Under the pieces are notes generated by a model. That model worked only from the letters and a program-made list of their open reading frames with translations. It was not told the DNA's origin and did not search any database. Made by a program: the position numbers and the translations under genes. This document shows, one piece after another, positions 7,882 through 17,340 of a stretch of DNA of 64,000 bases. Location: assembly GCF_040580765.1 (NCBI RefSeq), contig NZ_CP158687.1, forward strand, positions 372,001 to 436,000. Reading direction: 5' to 3'. Source of the stretch: Lentibacter algarum (lineage in GTDB: Bacteria > Pseudomonadota > Alphaproteobacteria > Rhodobacterales > Rhodobacteraceae). The first letter of the stretch is position 1. Each line of letters opens with the position of its first letter.

Positions 7882-8355
7882 ATGAAACTTCACGAACTGC
7901 GCGACAACGCTGGCGCAACAAAAGCCCGCAAACGTATTGGCCGTGGTCCAGGCTCCGGCACTGGTAAGACCGGTGGCCGTGGTATCAAGGGTCAAAAGTC
8001 ACGTTCAGGTGTGGCGATCAAAGGCTTTGAAGGCGGCCAAATGCCGCTCTACCAACGCTTGCCAAAGCGTGGCTTCAACAAGCCAAACCGTAAGAAATTT
8101 GCTGTTATCAACCTTGGTCTCATCCAGAAATTTGTGGACGAGAAGAAGCTTGATGCATCAGCGGCCATCACAGAAGAAGCACTCGTTGCAAGCGGCCTCG
8201 TGCGTCGCGTGCTCGACGGTGTGCGCGTTCTGGCGAAGGGCGAGATCACTGCCAAGTTGAACCTCGAAGTCACAGGCGCTTCTAAAGCTGCGATCGACGC
8301 AGTTGAAAAAGCAGGTGGCTCACTCAAGGTAACGGTCGCGGCAGCGGCAGAATAA
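7882..8355 (+). CDS. rplO: 50S ribosomal protein L15
   Basis: A 157-residue L15. It starts [20 protein letters not shown] and contains the glycine/arginine-rich [19 protein letters not shown] stretch that threads into 23S rRNA, followed by the globular C-terminal domain. AGGAGAAGCGAC precedes the ATG. It is separated from rpmD by ectC and the helicase and seems to have its own promoter. Confidence 0.97.
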   Translation: MKLHELRDNAGATKARKRIGRGPGSGTGKTGGRGIKGQKSRSGVAIKGFEGGQMPLYQRLPKRGFNKPNRKKFAVINLGLIQKFVDEKKLDASAAITEEALVASGLVRRVLDGVRVLAKGEITAKLNLEVTGASKAAIDAVEKAGGSLKVTVAAAAE

Positions 8356-8409
8356 GAGGTTGTGAGGCGCGCCTAAGCGCCTTACATACCCTTACAAGTT
8401 TTCCCAAAA

Positions 8410-8442
8410 CGCCGCCTGTGCTTGGAAAATGCGCAGGCGGCG
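8410..8442 (+). promoter_or_regulatory. 12-bp stem-loop between rplO and secY
   Basis: CGCCGCCTGTGC (8410-8421) pairs with GCGCAGGCGGCG (8431-8442), 12 pairs with one G-T wobble, around a 9-nt loop. The following bases (TTCATGCAT) are not a T tract. It is the strongest non-terminator hairpin in the ribosomal region. An attenuation or processing role is inferred. Confidence 0.55.
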
Positions 8443-8464
8443 TTCATGCATAAGAGAGACCCTA

Positions 8465-9835
8465 ATGGTATCCGCCGCAGAACAAATGGCCGCCAACACG
8501 AGCTGGGGGACGCTTTTTAAAGCTTCTGATCTGCGCTCGCGTATCCTTTTCACCCTTGGTTTGCTGATCGTTTATCGCCTTGGCACGTTTATTCCCGTAC
8601 CGGGCATCGACGGCGCGGCGCTTCGTGAGTTTATGGAGCAGGCTGGGCAGGGCATCGGCGGGATGGTCTCGATGTTTACGGGCGGTGCGCTCGGACGGAT
8701 GGGCATCTTTGCGCTCGGCATTATGCCTTATATCTCCGCGAGCATTATTGTTCAGCTTCTGACGTCGATGGTTCCTGCACTGGAGCAGTTGAAAAAAGAG
8801 GGCGAACAGGGCCGTAAAAAAATCAACCAATACACACGCTTCGGGACAGTTGCTCTGGCAACTCTGCAGTCCTACGGGCTTGCTGTGAGTATTTTTGGCG
8901 GCGATCTTGTGCAGCCGGATCTGCCCTATTGGTTCTTTGTGACCTCTTGCATGGTGACGCTGATCGGCGGCACGATGTTCCTGATGTGGCTCGGTGAGCA
9001 GATCACTGCACGCGGGATTGGCAACGGGATTTCACTTATTATTTTCGTTGGCATCATTGCCGAAGTGCCTGCTGCTTTGGCGCAGTTCTTTAGCCAAGGT
9101 CGCTCTGGCGCAATCAGCCCAGCAGTTCTTATTGCTGTGATCTTGATGGTTGTTGGCACGATTATGTTTGTGGTGTTCATGGAGCGCGCCCTGCGCAAGA
9201 TCCACATCCAATATCCGCGCCGCCAAGTTGGCATGAAGATGTATGACGGCGGCTCAAGCCACTTGCCTGTCAAGGTTAACCCTGCGGGTGTTATTCCTGC
9301 GATCTTCGCGAGCTCGCTTCTTTTGCTTCCAACAACGATCAGTACGTTCAGCGCACAGGGGTCAACTGGCCCAGTGATGTCTTGGCTCTTGGCGTTCTTT
9401 GGCCCAGGTCAGCCGCTTTACCTTTTGTTCTTCGCGGGCATGATCGTGTTTTTTGCGTATTTTTATACGTTCAATGTGAGCTTCAAGCCTGATGAAGTTG
9501 CGGACAATCTCAAGAACCAGTCCGGCTTTGTCCCCGGTGTGCGCCCCGGCAAGAAAACGGCGGAGTATCTGGAGTATGTCGTGAACCGTATTCTGGTGCT
9601 TGGTGCGGCTTACCTTGCGGCAGTTTGTCTCCTTCCTGAGTTTCTGCGTGGTCAATTCACAATTCCGTTCTATTTTGGCGGCACATCGGTGCTGATTGTT
9701 GTGTCCGTGACTATGGACACAATCCAGCAAGTGCAGAGCCACTTGCTTGCGCACCAATATGAAGGTTTGATCGAAAGATCGCAGCTTTCTGGCAAGGGCC
9801 GGAAGCGCAAACGTAAAGGGACTACACGGCGATGA
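8465..9835 (+). CDS. secY: Preprotein translocase channel subunit SecY
   Basis: A 456-residue, ten-helix membrane protein, the channel of the Sec translocon that exports or inserts proteins with SecE, SecG and SecA. The ATG at 8465 gives [15 protein letters not shown]; the upstream GTG frame start is disfavoured. The SecY signatures are present: [13 protein letters not shown] near TM1, the plug region, the [20 protein letters not shown] block in TM4-5, and [15 protein letters not shown] in TM7. The C-terminus is very basic ([11 protein letters not shown]). It ends in an ATGA overlap with adk. Confidence 0.98.
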   Translation: MVSAAEQMAANTSWGTLFKASDLRSRILFTLGLLIVYRLGTFIPVPGIDGAALREFMEQAGQGIGGMVSMFTGGALGRMGIFALGIMPYISASIIVQLLTSMVPALEQLKKEGEQGRKKINQYTRFGTVALATLQSYGLAVSIFGGDLVQPDLPYWFFVTSCMVTLIGGTMFLMWLGEQITARGIGNGISLIIFVGIIAEVPAALAQFFSQGRSGAISPAVLIAVILMVVGTIMFVVFMERALRKIHIQYPRRQVGMKMYDGGSSHLPVKVNPAGVIPAIFASSLLLLPTTISTFSAQGSTGPVMSWLLAFFGPGQPLYLLFFAGMIVFFAYFYTFNVSFKPDEVADNLKNQSGFVPGVRPGKKTAEYLEYVVNRILVLGAAYLAAVCLLPEFLRGQFTIPFYFGGTSVLIVVSVTMDTIQQVQSHLLAHQYEGLIERSQLSGKGRKRKRKGTTRR

Positions 9836-10407
9836 ATATTATCCTACTCGGACCACCCGGAGCCGGCAAAGGCACGCAAGCAGCAAAACTTGTTGAAGAG
9901 CGCAATATGATTCAGCTCTCGACAGGCGACATGCTCCGTGAGGCGAAGACTTCGGGCACCGAGATGGGTAAAAAAGTTGCCGCTATCATGGATGCGGGAG
10001 AGCTTGTCACCGACGAGATCGTGATTGGCCTTATTCGCGAGAAGCTTGAAGGCGATAAAAAGGGTGGTTTCATTTTTGATGGCTTCCCACGCACGTTGCC
10101 TCAGGCTGACGCTTTGGCGGATCTTCTCGACGAGAAAGGCGAGAGCCTTGATGTAGTGATCGAAATGCAGGTCAATGATGAGGTGCTCGTTGAGCGTATC
10201 CTCAACCGTGCTGCCGAAGCTGTCGCCGCCGGTGGCGAAGCGCGTGCAGACGACAACGCCGAAAGCCTCAAGGTTCGCCTCATGGCGTACTACAAACAGA
10301 CAGCGCCGCTGATTGGCTATTACTATGCTAAAGGCCAGCTGACCTCTGTTGATGGGCTTGGCGAGATCGAGGCTGTTAAGGCTGATATTGCGAAGGCTTT
10401 GGCGTAA
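9832..10407 (+). CDS. adk: Adenylate kinase (short LID form)
   Basis: A 191-residue enzyme catalysing AMP + ATP to 2 ADP in the cytoplasm. The P-loop GPPGAGKGT is at residues 7-15, followed by STGDMLREA (AMP binding) and the [11 protein letters not shown] block. At just over 190 residues it lacks the long zinc-binding LID; the LID region is reduced to a short loop near residues 120-140. The start overlaps the secY stop by ATGA, an arrangement typical of alphaproteobacteria. Confidence 0.97.
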   Translation: MNIILLGPPGAGKGTQAAKLVEERNMIQLSTGDMLREAKTSGTEMGKKVAAIMDAGELVTDEIVIGLIREKLEGDKKGGFIFDGFPRTLPQADALADLLDEKGESLDVVIEMQVNDEVLVERILNRAAEAVAAGGEARADDNAESLKVRLMAYYKQTAPLIGYYYAKGQLTSVDGLGEIEAVKADIAKALA

Positions 10408-10432
10408 GTCGGCTTTGCCTCTTTCAGAGGGG

Positions 10433-10461
10433 TTGACGCCCCACTGAAACACTCCTAAGAC
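10433..10461 (+). promoter_or_regulatory. Candidate promoter for rpsM-rpsK-rpoA-rplQ
   Basis: TTGACG (10433-10438) and TAAGAC (10456-10461) with 17-nt spacing, about 157 nt upstream of rpsM in the 210-nt adk-rpsM gap. The -10 is a weak match. Activity is inferred. Confidence 0.35.
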
Positions 10462-10537
10462 GCCCTATCTCTTAATTGAGTTTGATTCTGGTTCGGGTCG
10501 CCCCCAGGTAGAATCGCATCACCTCGAATTCAGCTGC

Positions 10538-10560
10538 GGCCCGAGCAAATGCTTCGGGCC
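10538..10560 (+). promoter_or_regulatory. Stem-loop in the rpsM leader
   Basis: GGCCCGAGC (10538-10546) pairs with GCTTCGGGCC (10551-10560), with one bulged T and an AAAT tetraloop. It lies 58 nt upstream of the rpsM ATG. The following sequence TACGTTGTG is not a T tract. A leader regulatory role is inferred. Confidence 0.45.
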
Positions 10561-10617
10561 TACGTTGTGAAAAAAGGGTCTGGAATTACGGACCCGCAAC
10601 GAAAGGACAAAAGACGT

Positions 10618-10986
10618 ATGGCACGTATCGCCGGCGTAAACATCCCGACCAATAAACGGGTCCCGATCGCCCTCACATATATCACTGGTATTGGTAACAC
10701 TTCTGCCAAAGCCATCTGCGAAGCTGTTGGCATTGATGCCACACGTCGTATTAACGAGCTTTCCGACGCCGAAGTATTGGCTGTTCGTGAGCACATCGAT
10801 GCGAACTACATGGTTGAAGGCGATCTTCGCCGTGAGACCTCTATGAACATCAAGCGCGCAATGGACCTTGGCTCATACCGTGGTCTTCGTCACCGCCGCA
10901 ACTTGCCTGTTCGTGGTCAGCGCACGCATACCAATGCGCGCACCCGTAAAGGCCCGGCGAAAGCAATCGCCGGCAAGAAGAAATAA
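10618..10986 (+). CDS. rpsM: 30S ribosomal protein S13
   Basis: A 122-residue S13. The start at 10618 ([15 protein letters not shown]) is preferred to an upstream in-frame ATG at 10549 because it gives the canonical N-terminus and follows GAAAGGACAAAAGACGT. The helix-two-turn-helix core and the [20 protein letters not shown] signature are present. S13 contacts the P-site tRNA and 50S bridge B1. First gene of the alpha-type operon; rpsD is not part of it. Confidence 0.98.
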   Translation: MARIAGVNIPTNKRVPIALTYITGIGNTSAKAICEAVGIDATRRINELSDAEVLAVREHIDANYMVEGDLRRETSMNIKRAMDLGSYRGLRHRRNLPVRGQRTHTNARTRKGPAKAIAGKKK

Positions 10987-11001
10987 GGGAGGGTTTAATC
11001 A

Positions 11002-11391
11002 ATGGCACGTGATACAAAACGCACCAAGCGTAAGGTCTCCAAGAACATCGCCACAGGTGTGGCGCATGTTAACTCGTCCTTCAACAACACCAAGATCCTG
11101 ATCTCGGATGTTCAAGGCAACGCAATTGCATGGTCTTCTTCAGGCACAATGGGCTTTAAGGGCTCACGTAAGTCTACGCCTTATGCGGCGCAGATGGCTG
11201 CTGAAGATGCAGGCCGCAAGGCACAAGAGCACGGCGTCAAGACGCTTGAAGTTGAAGTTCAGGGCCCAGGCTCTGGCCGTGAATCAGCGCTCCGTGCGTT
11301 GGCGGCTGTTGGCTTCAACATCACGTCGATCCGTGACGTGACGCCTATGGCACACAACGGCTGCCGCCCACCAAAGCGTCGCCGCGTATAA
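11002..11391 (+). CDS. rpsK: 30S ribosomal protein S11
   Basis: A 129-residue S11. Diagnostic blocks are [36 protein letters not shown] and the C-terminal [19 protein letters not shown]11 lines the mRNA exit channel on the 30S platform. GGGAGGG lies upstream of the ATG. A hairpin-containing 109-nt gap separates it from rpoA. Confidence 0.98.
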   Translation: MARDTKRTKRKVSKNIATGVAHVNSSFNNTKILISDVQGNAIAWSSSGTMGFKGSRKSTPYAAQMAAEDAGRKAQEHGVKTLEVEVQGPGSGRESALRALAAVGFNITSIRDVTPMAHNGCRPPKRRRV

Positions 11392-11404
11392 GCAATCTAC
11401 TCTT

Positions 11405-11431
11405 TGGGGCTGTGCATTCTGCGCGGCCCCA
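11405..11431 (+). promoter_or_regulatory. Stem-loop between rpsK and rpoA
   Basis: TGGGGC (11405-11410) pairs with GCCCCA (11426-11431). An inner GTGC/GCGC stem sits around the loop ATTCT. The TAACGTCATTTTAGC that follows is only weakly T-rich, so this is at best a partial terminator. Confidence 0.5.
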
Positions 11432-11500
11432 TAACGTCATTTTAGCCTCGGGCGCGTGTGTCTTTAGGACATGGGACAACACGCAGGAATGGAGGGACGC

Positions 11501-12517
11501 ATGATCCATAAGAATTGGCAGGAACTGATCAAGCCGACACAGCTTGATGTAAAGCCAGGCAACGACCCGTCGCGTCAGGCGACGCTGGTTGCAGAGCCGC
11601 TTGAGCGTGGCTTTGGTCTGACGCTCGGCAACGCCCTGCGCCGTATTCTGATGAGCTCGCTGCAAGGCGCGGCCATTACGTCGGTACAGATCGACAACGT
11701 ATTGCACGAGTTCTCAAGTGTTGCTGGTGTGCGTGAAGACGTCACCGACATCGTCTTGAACCTCAAAGGCGTCGCCGTTCGTATGGACGTCGAAGGCCCA
11801 AAGCGTGTTTCTATCAATGCCAAAGGCCCAGGTGTTGTCACTGCCGGTGACATTTCTGACAGCGCTGGTATCGAAATCCTGAACCGTGACCACCTGATCT
11901 GCCACCTTGATGATGGCGCCGATCTCTACATGGAGCTGACTGTCAACACTGGCAAAGGCTATGTGGCTGCGGATAAGAACAAGCCAGAAGACGCGCCTAT
12001 CGGCCTTATGCCGATCGATGCGATCTTCTCACCTGTGAAGCGCGTCAGCTATGACGTTCAGCCCACACGTGAAGGTCAGGTTCTGGACTATGACAAACTC
12101 ACGATGAAAATCGAAACAGACGGCTCGGTGACGCCTGATGACGCGATGGCTTATGCTGCGCGCATCTTGCAAGACCAGCTTTCTATCTTCGTGAACTTCG
12201 ATGAGCCTGAGGCCGCTGGCCGTCAGGAAGAAGACGATGGTCTCGAGTTCAACCCACTTCTCCTGAAGAAAGTGGACGAGCTGGAACTGTCTGTTCGTTC
12301 GGCAAACTGCCTGAAGAACGACAACATCGTTTACATCGGCGATCTGATCCAGAAAACCGAAGCCGAAATGCTGCGCACGCCAAACTTTGGCCGCAAGTCG
12401 CTGAACGAGATCAAGGAAGTGCTTTCGGGCATGGGCTTGCACCTCGGCATGGACGTAGAAGACTGGCCACCAGACAATATCGAAGATCTGGCGAAGAAAT
12501 TCGAAGACGCCTTTTAA
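11501..12517 (+). CDS. rpoA: RNA polymerase alpha subunit
   Basis: A 338-residue alpha subunit. The start at 11501 ([12 protein letters not shown]) follows GGAGGGACGC; an upstream GTG/ATG start would add an unlikely 10 residues. The N-terminal dimerisation domain contains the [19 protein letters not shown] signature. The C-terminal domain after about residue 255 contains [14 protein letters not shown] and the [20 protein letters not shown] helices that bind UP elements and activators. Confidence 0.99.
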   Translation: MIHKNWQELIKPTQLDVKPGNDPSRQATLVAEPLERGFGLTLGNALRRILMSSLQGAAITSVQIDNVLHEFSSVAGVREDVTDIVLNLKGVAVRMDVEGPKRVSINAKGPGVVTAGDISDSAGIEILNRDHLICHLDDGADLYMELTVNTGKGYVAADKNKPEDAPIGLMPIDAIFSPVKRVSYDVQPTREGQVLDYDKLTMKIETDGSVTPDDAMAYAARILQDQLSIFVNFDEPEAAGRQEEDDGLEFNPLLLKKVDELELSVRSANCLKNDNIVYIGDLIQKTEAEMLRTPNFGRKSLNEIKEVLSGMGLHLGMDVEDWPPDNIEDLAKKFEDAF

Positions 12518-12522
12518 GAATT

Positions 12523-12560
12523 AGTAGGGTGCGCACTGGCTGCGCACCTTGCTTACTACT
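12523..12560 (+). promoter_or_regulatory. Stem-loop between rpoA and rplQ
   Basis: GGTGCGCA (12528-12535) pairs perfectly with TGCGCACC (12541-12548) around CTGGC. An outer AGTAG/CTACT stem (12523-12527 with 12556-12560) extends it across an internal loop. There is no T tract. The role is inferred to be mRNA processing or stability. Confidence 0.5.
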
Positions 12561-12649
12561 GGGCATACCGCCCCAAGGAGAGCGGCTGACACGCATCGGC
12601 CGCCAGACAAAGCAAAAACGCTCGTAGAGAGCACATTTAGGAGAAGACT

Positions 12650-13069
12650 ATGCGTCACGCACGTGGATACCGCCGCCTGAACCGCACACATGAGCACCGC
12701 AAGGCGCTCTTTGCAAACATGGCAGGCTCGCTCATCGAACATGAGCAAATCAAAACAACTTTGCCAAAAGCAAAAGAACTGCGTCCGATCATCGAAAAGC
12801 TGATCACGCTCGGCAAGCGCGGCGATCTGCACGCGCGCCGTCAGGCCGCAAGCCAACTTAAGCAAGACGCTTATGTTGCGAAACTTTTCGAAATCCTCGG
12901 CCCACGCTACAAAGACCGTCAAGGCGGCTATGTGCGCATCATGAAAGCGGGCTTCCGCTATGGTGACATGGCGCCAATGGCGATCATCGAATTCGTAGAG
13001 CGCGACGTCAACGCAAAGGGCGCAAACGACAAAGCCCGCGTTGCTGCTGAAGACGCTGCTGCCGAATAA
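12650..13069 (+). CDS. rplQ: 50S ribosomal protein L17
   Basis: A 139-residue L17. It starts [20 protein letters not shown], the L17 signature, and has the [19 protein letters not shown] helix. The last about 15 residues form an acidic/alanine tail seen in many alphaproteobacteria. L17 sits at the exit-tunnel rim. It is the last gene of the unit and is followed by a strong terminator. Confidence 0.98.
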   Translation: MRHARGYRRLNRTHEHRKALFANMAGSLIEHEQIKTTLPKAKELRPIIEKLITLGKRGDLHARRQAASQLKQDAYVAKLFEILGPRYKDRQGGYVRIMKAGFRYGDMAPMAIIEFVERDVNAKGANDKARVAAEDAAAE

Positions 13070-13094
13070 GAATTTGCGCAATTGCGCATGAAGA

Positions 13095-13124
13095 AGCCCC
13101 TTGCGAGAGCAGGGGGCTTTTTTT
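13095..13124 (+). terminator. Rho-independent terminator after rplQ
   Basis: AGCCCCTTGC (13095-13104) pairs with GCAGGGGGCT (13109-13118), with loop GAGA, followed by a run of seven T. It ends the alpha-operon transcript. Confidence 0.92.
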
Positions 13125-13132
13125 GTGCGCGC

Positions 13133-13161
13133 TTGCAATCTGCTCTGGAGCTTCGCATATC
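13133..13161 (+). promoter_or_regulatory. Candidate promoter for the degP-type gene
   Basis: TTGCAA (13133-13138) and CATATC (13156-13161) with 17-nt spacing, 23 nt before the ATG at 13185 and just after the rplQ terminator. Activity is inferred. Confidence 0.35.
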
Positions 13162-13184
13162 ATGGGGCAAGAAGGAGCCTGCCG

Positions 13185-14564
13185 ATGTTAAGACTTTTTG
13201 TGATGATCTTCGCTTTGGGAGCGGCGCCTCTGCTGGCCGAAACGCGTGTGCCGACGAGCCAAGCCGAGATTGGCCTCGGGTTTGCGCCGCTTGTGAAGGC
13301 CGCTGCGCCCGCTGTTGTGAATATATACGTCAAACGCGTGGTGCAGACGCGGTCTAGCCCGTTTCAGAATGATCCGCTCTTTGCCGATATGTTTCGCAAC
13401 TTTGGCGAGCTGAAGCCGCGGGTCCAAAATTCGCTTGGCTCGGGGGTCATCCTGTCGAGCGATGGGTATGTGGTTTCAAACTATCATGTGGTGGGTGAGG
13501 CGACAGATATTCGCGTGGTGCTCAATGACCGCAGAGAATTTGAGGCGCGGGTTGTTCTTGCTGATGAGGAAAGCGACTTGGCGCTTTTGCAGCTTGAGGA
13601 CGCGAGCGGCATGCCGCATCTCAGCCTGCGTGACAGTGATACTGTCGATGTTGGCGAACTGGTTCTGGCGATCGGGAACCCGTTTGGTGTTGGGCAGACT
13701 GTCAGCTCGGGGATTGTGTCGGGCTTGGCGCGTTCTGGCGGGGCAATGGGCTCGGCGCGTGGGTATTTCATTCAGACAGATGCGCCGATCAATCCGGGCA
13801 ATTCGGGTGGGGCTTTGATTGATGTGAATGGCGCTTTGATTGGCGTGAATACGCGGATTGTGAGCCGCTCGGGTGGCTCAAATGGTATCGGATTTGCGAT
13901 TCCTGCGAAGCTTGTGAAGGCGTTCATGGAGCAGGCCGAAGCAGGCAACACGCGTTTTGAACGGCCTTGGGCGGGAATCAACGGACAAGTTGTGGACGGC
14001 GATATTGCAGAGAGCATTGGGCTACGGGTTCCAAGCGGGATTATGATCACAGAGATGCACAGCGAGAGCCCGTTCTTTAAGGCAGGGATCGCGGCGGGGG
14101 ATGTTATTTTGTCAGTCGATGAACAGGCTGTGAACACGCCGTCTGAGATGATCTTTCGGATGAGCGTTGTCGGGATTGGTGAAGATGTGAAGGTGACATT
14201 TTTCCGTGAGCAGGAGATCAACAGCCGTGCTGTCACATTGATGAGCGCGCCAGATGTGCCTGCGCGCGCGCCTGTGGTGACAGGCGATGAAACGCCGATG
14301 CCTGAGGTGACGCTGATCAATATCAATCCGAGGGTTTTGGCGCAGTTTGGTTTGCCTTTGTCTTCCGATGGTGTGGTTGTGGCCGAAACGGGGCCTTATG
14401 GCGCACGTGCAGGTCTGCGCGCGGGTGATGTGATCGCTGAGATCAACGGCGCGCGGGTCTCAGACACAAGGGAGGCGCTGCGTAAGCTTGAAGCCTCTGG
14501 CCGCTGGCTCGGTTTGCTTATTGTGCGGGGCGGTAAGCCGCTTCAGCTCAAGTTCAGGCTCTGA
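13185..14564 (+). CDS. degP: Periplasmic serine protease of the DegP/HtrA family
   Basis: A 459-residue protease with chaperone-type quality-control function in the periplasm. The ATG at 13185 gives a signal peptide of about 19 residues (hydrophobic run then LAET) and follows GAAGGAG. The trypsin-like domain has a full triad: H101 (SNYHVV), D131 (ESDLALL) and S207 (NPGNSGGAL). Two PDZ domains follow, around residues 265-350 and 375-455. It could equally be DegQ-like. rarA starts one base after its stop. Confidence 0.93.
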   Translation: MLRLFVMIFALGAAPLLAETRVPTSQAEIGLGFAPLVKAAAPAVVNIYVKRVVQTRSSPFQNDPLFADMFRNFGELKPRVQNSLGSGVILSSDGYVVSNYHVVGEATDIRVVLNDRREFEARVVLADEESDLALLQLEDASGMPHLSLRDSDTVDVGELVLAIGNPFGVGQTVSSGIVSGLARSGGAMGSARGYFIQTDAPINPGNSGGALIDVNGALIGVNTRIVSRSGGSNGIGFAIPAKLVKAFMEQAEAGNTRFERPWAGINGQVVDGDIAESIGLRVPSGIMITEMHSESPFFKAGIAAGDVILSVDEQAVNTPSEMIFRMSVVGIGEDVKVTFFREQEINSRAVTLMSAPDVPARAPVVTGDETPMPEVTLININPRVLAQFGLPLSSDGVVVAETGPYGARAGLRAGDVIAEINGARVSDTREALRKLEASGRWLGLLIVRGGKPLQLKFRL

Positions 14565-14565
14565 G

Positions 14566-15891
14566 ATGGCGGATCTGTTTGACAGCGCGCCCGAAGGCGG
14601 CAGAGCGAAGGCGGGGCCACGCCCCTTGGCAGACAAGCTGCGGCCCAAGACGCTTGGCGAATTGATCGGTCAGCCTAAAGTGATCGGCCCTGATGCACCG
14701 CTGACGGTCATGCTGGCGTCAGGCACGCTGACCTCGCTTGTCTTTTGGGGGCCGCCTGGTGTGGGCAAGACGACGATTGCGCGGCTTTTGGCGGATGAAA
14801 CTGATCTGCATTTTGTCCAGATCAGCGCAATCTTCTCGGGTGTCGCGGACTTGAAGAAAGTCTTTGAGGCGGCCAAGCACAGGCACGCCAACGGACAGGG
14901 AACGCTTCTGTTTGTGGATGAAATCCATCGCTTCAACAAAGCCCAGCAGGACGGCTTTTTGCCCTTCATGGAGGACGGTACGATCCTGCTTGTCGGTGCG
15001 ACAACCGAAAACCCAAGCTTTGAGCTGAATGCGGCTTTGCTGTCGCGGGCGCAGGTTTTGGTGTTGGAGCGCTTGGGGCTGGCTGATCTTGAGAAGCTTG
15101 CACAGCGCGCCGAGAAGGAGCTGGGACGTGCGTTGCCGCTTGATGGCCATGCGCGTGAGGCATTGCTTGAGATGGCCGATGGCGACGGGCGGGCTTTGCT
15201 TGGCTTGATTGAGCAGGTCAATGCTTGGAGCCTTACGGGGAAGCTTGACCGCGAGGCGCTGGCCAAGCGGCTGATGCGGCGAGCGGCAAAATACGACAAA
15301 TCGGGCGATGAGCACTACAACCTGATTTCTGCGCTGCACAAATCTGTGCGCGGATCGGACCCAGACGCTGCGCTCTATTGGTTTGCGCGGATGCTGGAAG
15401 GCGGGGAAGACCCACGGTTTCTGGCGCGGCGCCTGACGCGGATGGCGGTGGAAGACATCGGGCTGGCAGACATGCAGGCGCAGGATGTTTGTTTGCAAAG
15501 CTGGCAGACTTATGAGCGCCTTGGGAGTCCAGAAGGGGAACTCGCACTGGCGCAAGCGGTGATTTATCTGGCCCTCGCGCCAAAATCTAACGCCGCCTAC
15601 GTCGCTTACAAGGGGGCACGTAAGGAGGCCAAGCGCACTGGCAGTGAGCCGCCACCCAAGCATATCCTCAATGCACCTACATCGCTTATGTCGGATCAGG
15701 GCTATGGCGCGGGCTATGCCTATGACCACGATGCGGAAAACGGATTCTCGGGACAAAACTACTTCCCCGAGACTATGAAGCGGCCTGTGCTTTATCAGCC
15801 TGTTGAGCGCGGGTTTGAACGAGAACTCAAAAAACGGATCGATTGGTTCGCAAAACAGCGGCTTTCGCGGCAAAAAGCTGGCAAAACTTGA
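14566..15891 (+). CDS. rarA: Replication-associated recombination AAA+ ATPase RarA (MgsA)
   Basis: A 441-residue AAA+ protein related to clamp-loader subunits and eukaryotic WRNIP1, acting at stalled replication forks. Walker A GPPGVGKT is at residues 62-69, Walker B LLFVDEIHR near 115-125, sensor 1 TTEN and an arginine-finger region LLSRA follow. The C-terminal MgsA/tetramerisation domain has the RGSDPDAALYWFARMLEGGEDP and NYFPE blocks. The start at 14566 is one base after the protease stop, so translation is likely coupled. Confidence 0.95.
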   Translation: MADLFDSAPEGGRAKAGPRPLADKLRPKTLGELIGQPKVIGPDAPLTVMLASGTLTSLVFWGPPGVGKTTIARLLADETDLHFVQISAIFSGVADLKKVFEAAKHRHANGQGTLLFVDEIHRFNKAQQDGFLPFMEDGTILLVGATTENPSFELNAALLSRAQVLVLERLGLADLEKLAQRAEKELGRALPLDGHAREALLEMADGDGRALLGLIEQVNAWSLTGKLDREALAKRLMRRAAKYDKSGDEHYNLISALHKSVRGSDPDAALYWFARMLEGGEDPRFLARRLTRMAVEDIGLADMQAQDVCLQSWQTYERLGSPEGELALAQAVIYLALAPKSNAAYVAYKGARKEAKRTGSEPPPKHILNAPTSLMSDQGYGAGYAYDHDAENGFSGQNYFPETMKRPVLYQPVERGFERELKKRIDWFAKQRLSRQKAGKT

Positions 15892-15922
15892 CAAAGGGGC
15901 GCGCCCCTGAGACAGACCGCCC

Positions 15923-16300
15923 ATGTTGACATCACTTTTACATGTAGCTCTTGGCGGGGCCCTTGGCGCGAGTGCGCGTTACTTGGTTGGCGTGGGGGCC
16001 GTTCGATTTTTGGGCCATGGCTTTCCTTGGGCGACCTTGGTGGTCAATGTCCTTGGTAGCCTTGCGATGGGCGCGCTTGTGGTGCTTTTGGCCCAGAAGG
16101 ATGCGACCCGCTTGGCGCCTTTGTTGATGACGGGGCTGCTTGGCGGCTTTACGACGTTTTCGGCGTTTTCGCTTGATGCCGTCACGCTCTATGAGCGGGG
16201 ACAGGTCGGCGCGGCGGCGGTATATGTTGCGGTGTCTGTGGTGTTCTCAATCGGCGCGCTGTTTGCGGGTATGACCCTTATGAAAGGAGCCCTCCAATGA
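15923..16300 (+). CDS. crcB: Fluoride exporter CrcB/Fluc
   Basis: A 125-residue, four-helix membrane protein. Family motifs are GALGASARY near the N-terminus, VNVLGSLAMG in TM2 and GLLGGFTTFSAFSLD in TM3. Fluc channels are dual-topology dimers that export fluoride. No fluoride riboswitch is visible in the 31 nt before it. It overlaps the next gene by ATGA. Confidence 0.95.
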   Translation: MLTSLLHVALGGALGASARYLVGVGAVRFLGHGFPWATLVVNVLGSLAMGALVVLLAQKDATRLAPLLMTGLLGGFTTFSAFSLDAVTLYERGQVGAAAVYVAVSVVFSIGALFAGMTLMKGALQ

Positions 16301-17340
16301 GCGGCGTTCAAATGATTACTGTAGAGGCTGGCGAAGGCGACCAGCGTCTGGACCGCTGGTTGAAGCGGCGCTTTCCGATGCTCAAGCAGGGGCAGATCGA
16401 AAAGATGTGCCGCAAGGGTGATTTGCGTGTTGAAGGTGGGCGGGTGAAGACCTCGACCCGCGTTGAAGAGGGCCAGAATGTGCGCATACCGCCGCTGCCT
16501 GAAACGCCCGCGCCCGAATATGAGCCTCCGAGCAAGATTTCGGCGGCTGACACCAAGATGATCCAGTCTTGCGTGATGTATAAAGACGATCAGATGATCG
16601 TGCTGAACAAGCCGACAGGGCTTCCGACGCAGGGCGGCTCAAAGCAGCTGAAGCATGTCGACGGGCTGGCCGAGGCTTTGAAGTTTGGTTTTGATGAAAA
16701 ACCACGGCTTGTGCACCGTTTGGATAAAGATACCTCGGGTATTCTGGTTCTGGCGCGTACGCGGCTTGCTGCGAAAACGTTGACCGAGGCGTTCCGCCAC
16801 CGTGAGACTCGTAAGATCTACTGGGCCGCTGTCGCAGGTGTACCCAATCCGCGCATGGGCATGATCCGCTGGGGGCTTGTGAAGGCTGCGGGGCATGGCG
16901 CCAAGGGCGAGGGCGAAAAGATGATGTGTGTGCATCCGCGCGCCGTGGACCGTACGGAAGGCGCAAAGCGCGCCCAGACCGATTTTATGGTTCTGGAAAA
17001 TGCGGGCCAGCGTTGTGCTTGGGTTGCGATGGTTCCTGTGACGGGACGTACGCACCAGCTCCGAGCGCATATGGCGGAACTTGGACATCCGATCATTGGC
17101 GATGGAAAGTATGGCGGCTCAAGCCAAGAGAACCTTGGTGACGGCTGGGGCGCGCAGCTTGGCGGCGGGCTGAGCAAAAAGCTGCATCTTCACGCACGCT
17201 ATTTGCGGATCGAGCATCCAGAGACACGCAAGGTGATGGAATTCCGTGCGCCTTTGCCTGAGCATATGGAAGAGACATGGGACACGTTTCAGTGGGTTGA
17301 GAGCGATGCGCTGTCTGATCCGACTGAGGAGATGTCATGA
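16297..17340 (+). CDS. rluC: RluA-family 23S rRNA pseudouridine synthase, RluC-like
   Basis: A 347-residue pseudouridine synthase. An S4-like RNA-binding domain spans about residues 8-70 (QRLDRWLKRRFPMLKQGQIE). The catalytic domain carries the HRLDKDTSGILVLAR motif with the active Asp and the C-terminal VTGRTHQLRAHMAELGHPI block. RluC modifies U955, U2504 and U2580 in E. coli 23S rRNA, but the exact target here is not proven by sequence. Member of a four-gene overlapping run from crcB to the ATP12 gene. Confidence 0.88.
   Translation: MSGVQMITVEAGEGDQRLDRWLKRRFPMLKQGQIEKMCRKGDLRVEGGRVKTSTRVEEGQNVRIPPLPETPAPEYEPPSKISAADTKMIQSCVMYKDDQMIVLNKPTGLPTQGGSKQLKHVDGLAEALKFGFDEKPRLVHRLDKDTSGILVLARTRLAAKTLTEAFRHRETRKIYWAAVAGVPNPRMGMIRWGLVKAAGHGAKGEGEKMMCVHPRAVDRTEGAKRAQTDFMVLENAGQRCAWVAMVPVTGRTHQLRAHMAELGHPIIGDGKYGGSSQENLGDGWGAQLGGGLSKKLHLHARYLRIEHPETRKVMEFRAPLPEHMEETWDTFQWVESDALSDPTEEMS

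Noticed and set aside
12521..13138. 205-residue minus-strand ORF opposite rplQ
   Set aside because: Overlaps a highly conserved ribosomal gene and its terminator, with no family match.
15892..15922. Fluoride riboswitch before crcB
   Set aside because: The 31-nt gap is too short and lacks the conserved riboswitch bases.
14719..15924. 401-residue minus-strand ORF opposite rarA
   Set aside because: It mirrors the coding frame of rarA, has no recognised domain, and rarA has full AAA+ motifs. It is a shadow.
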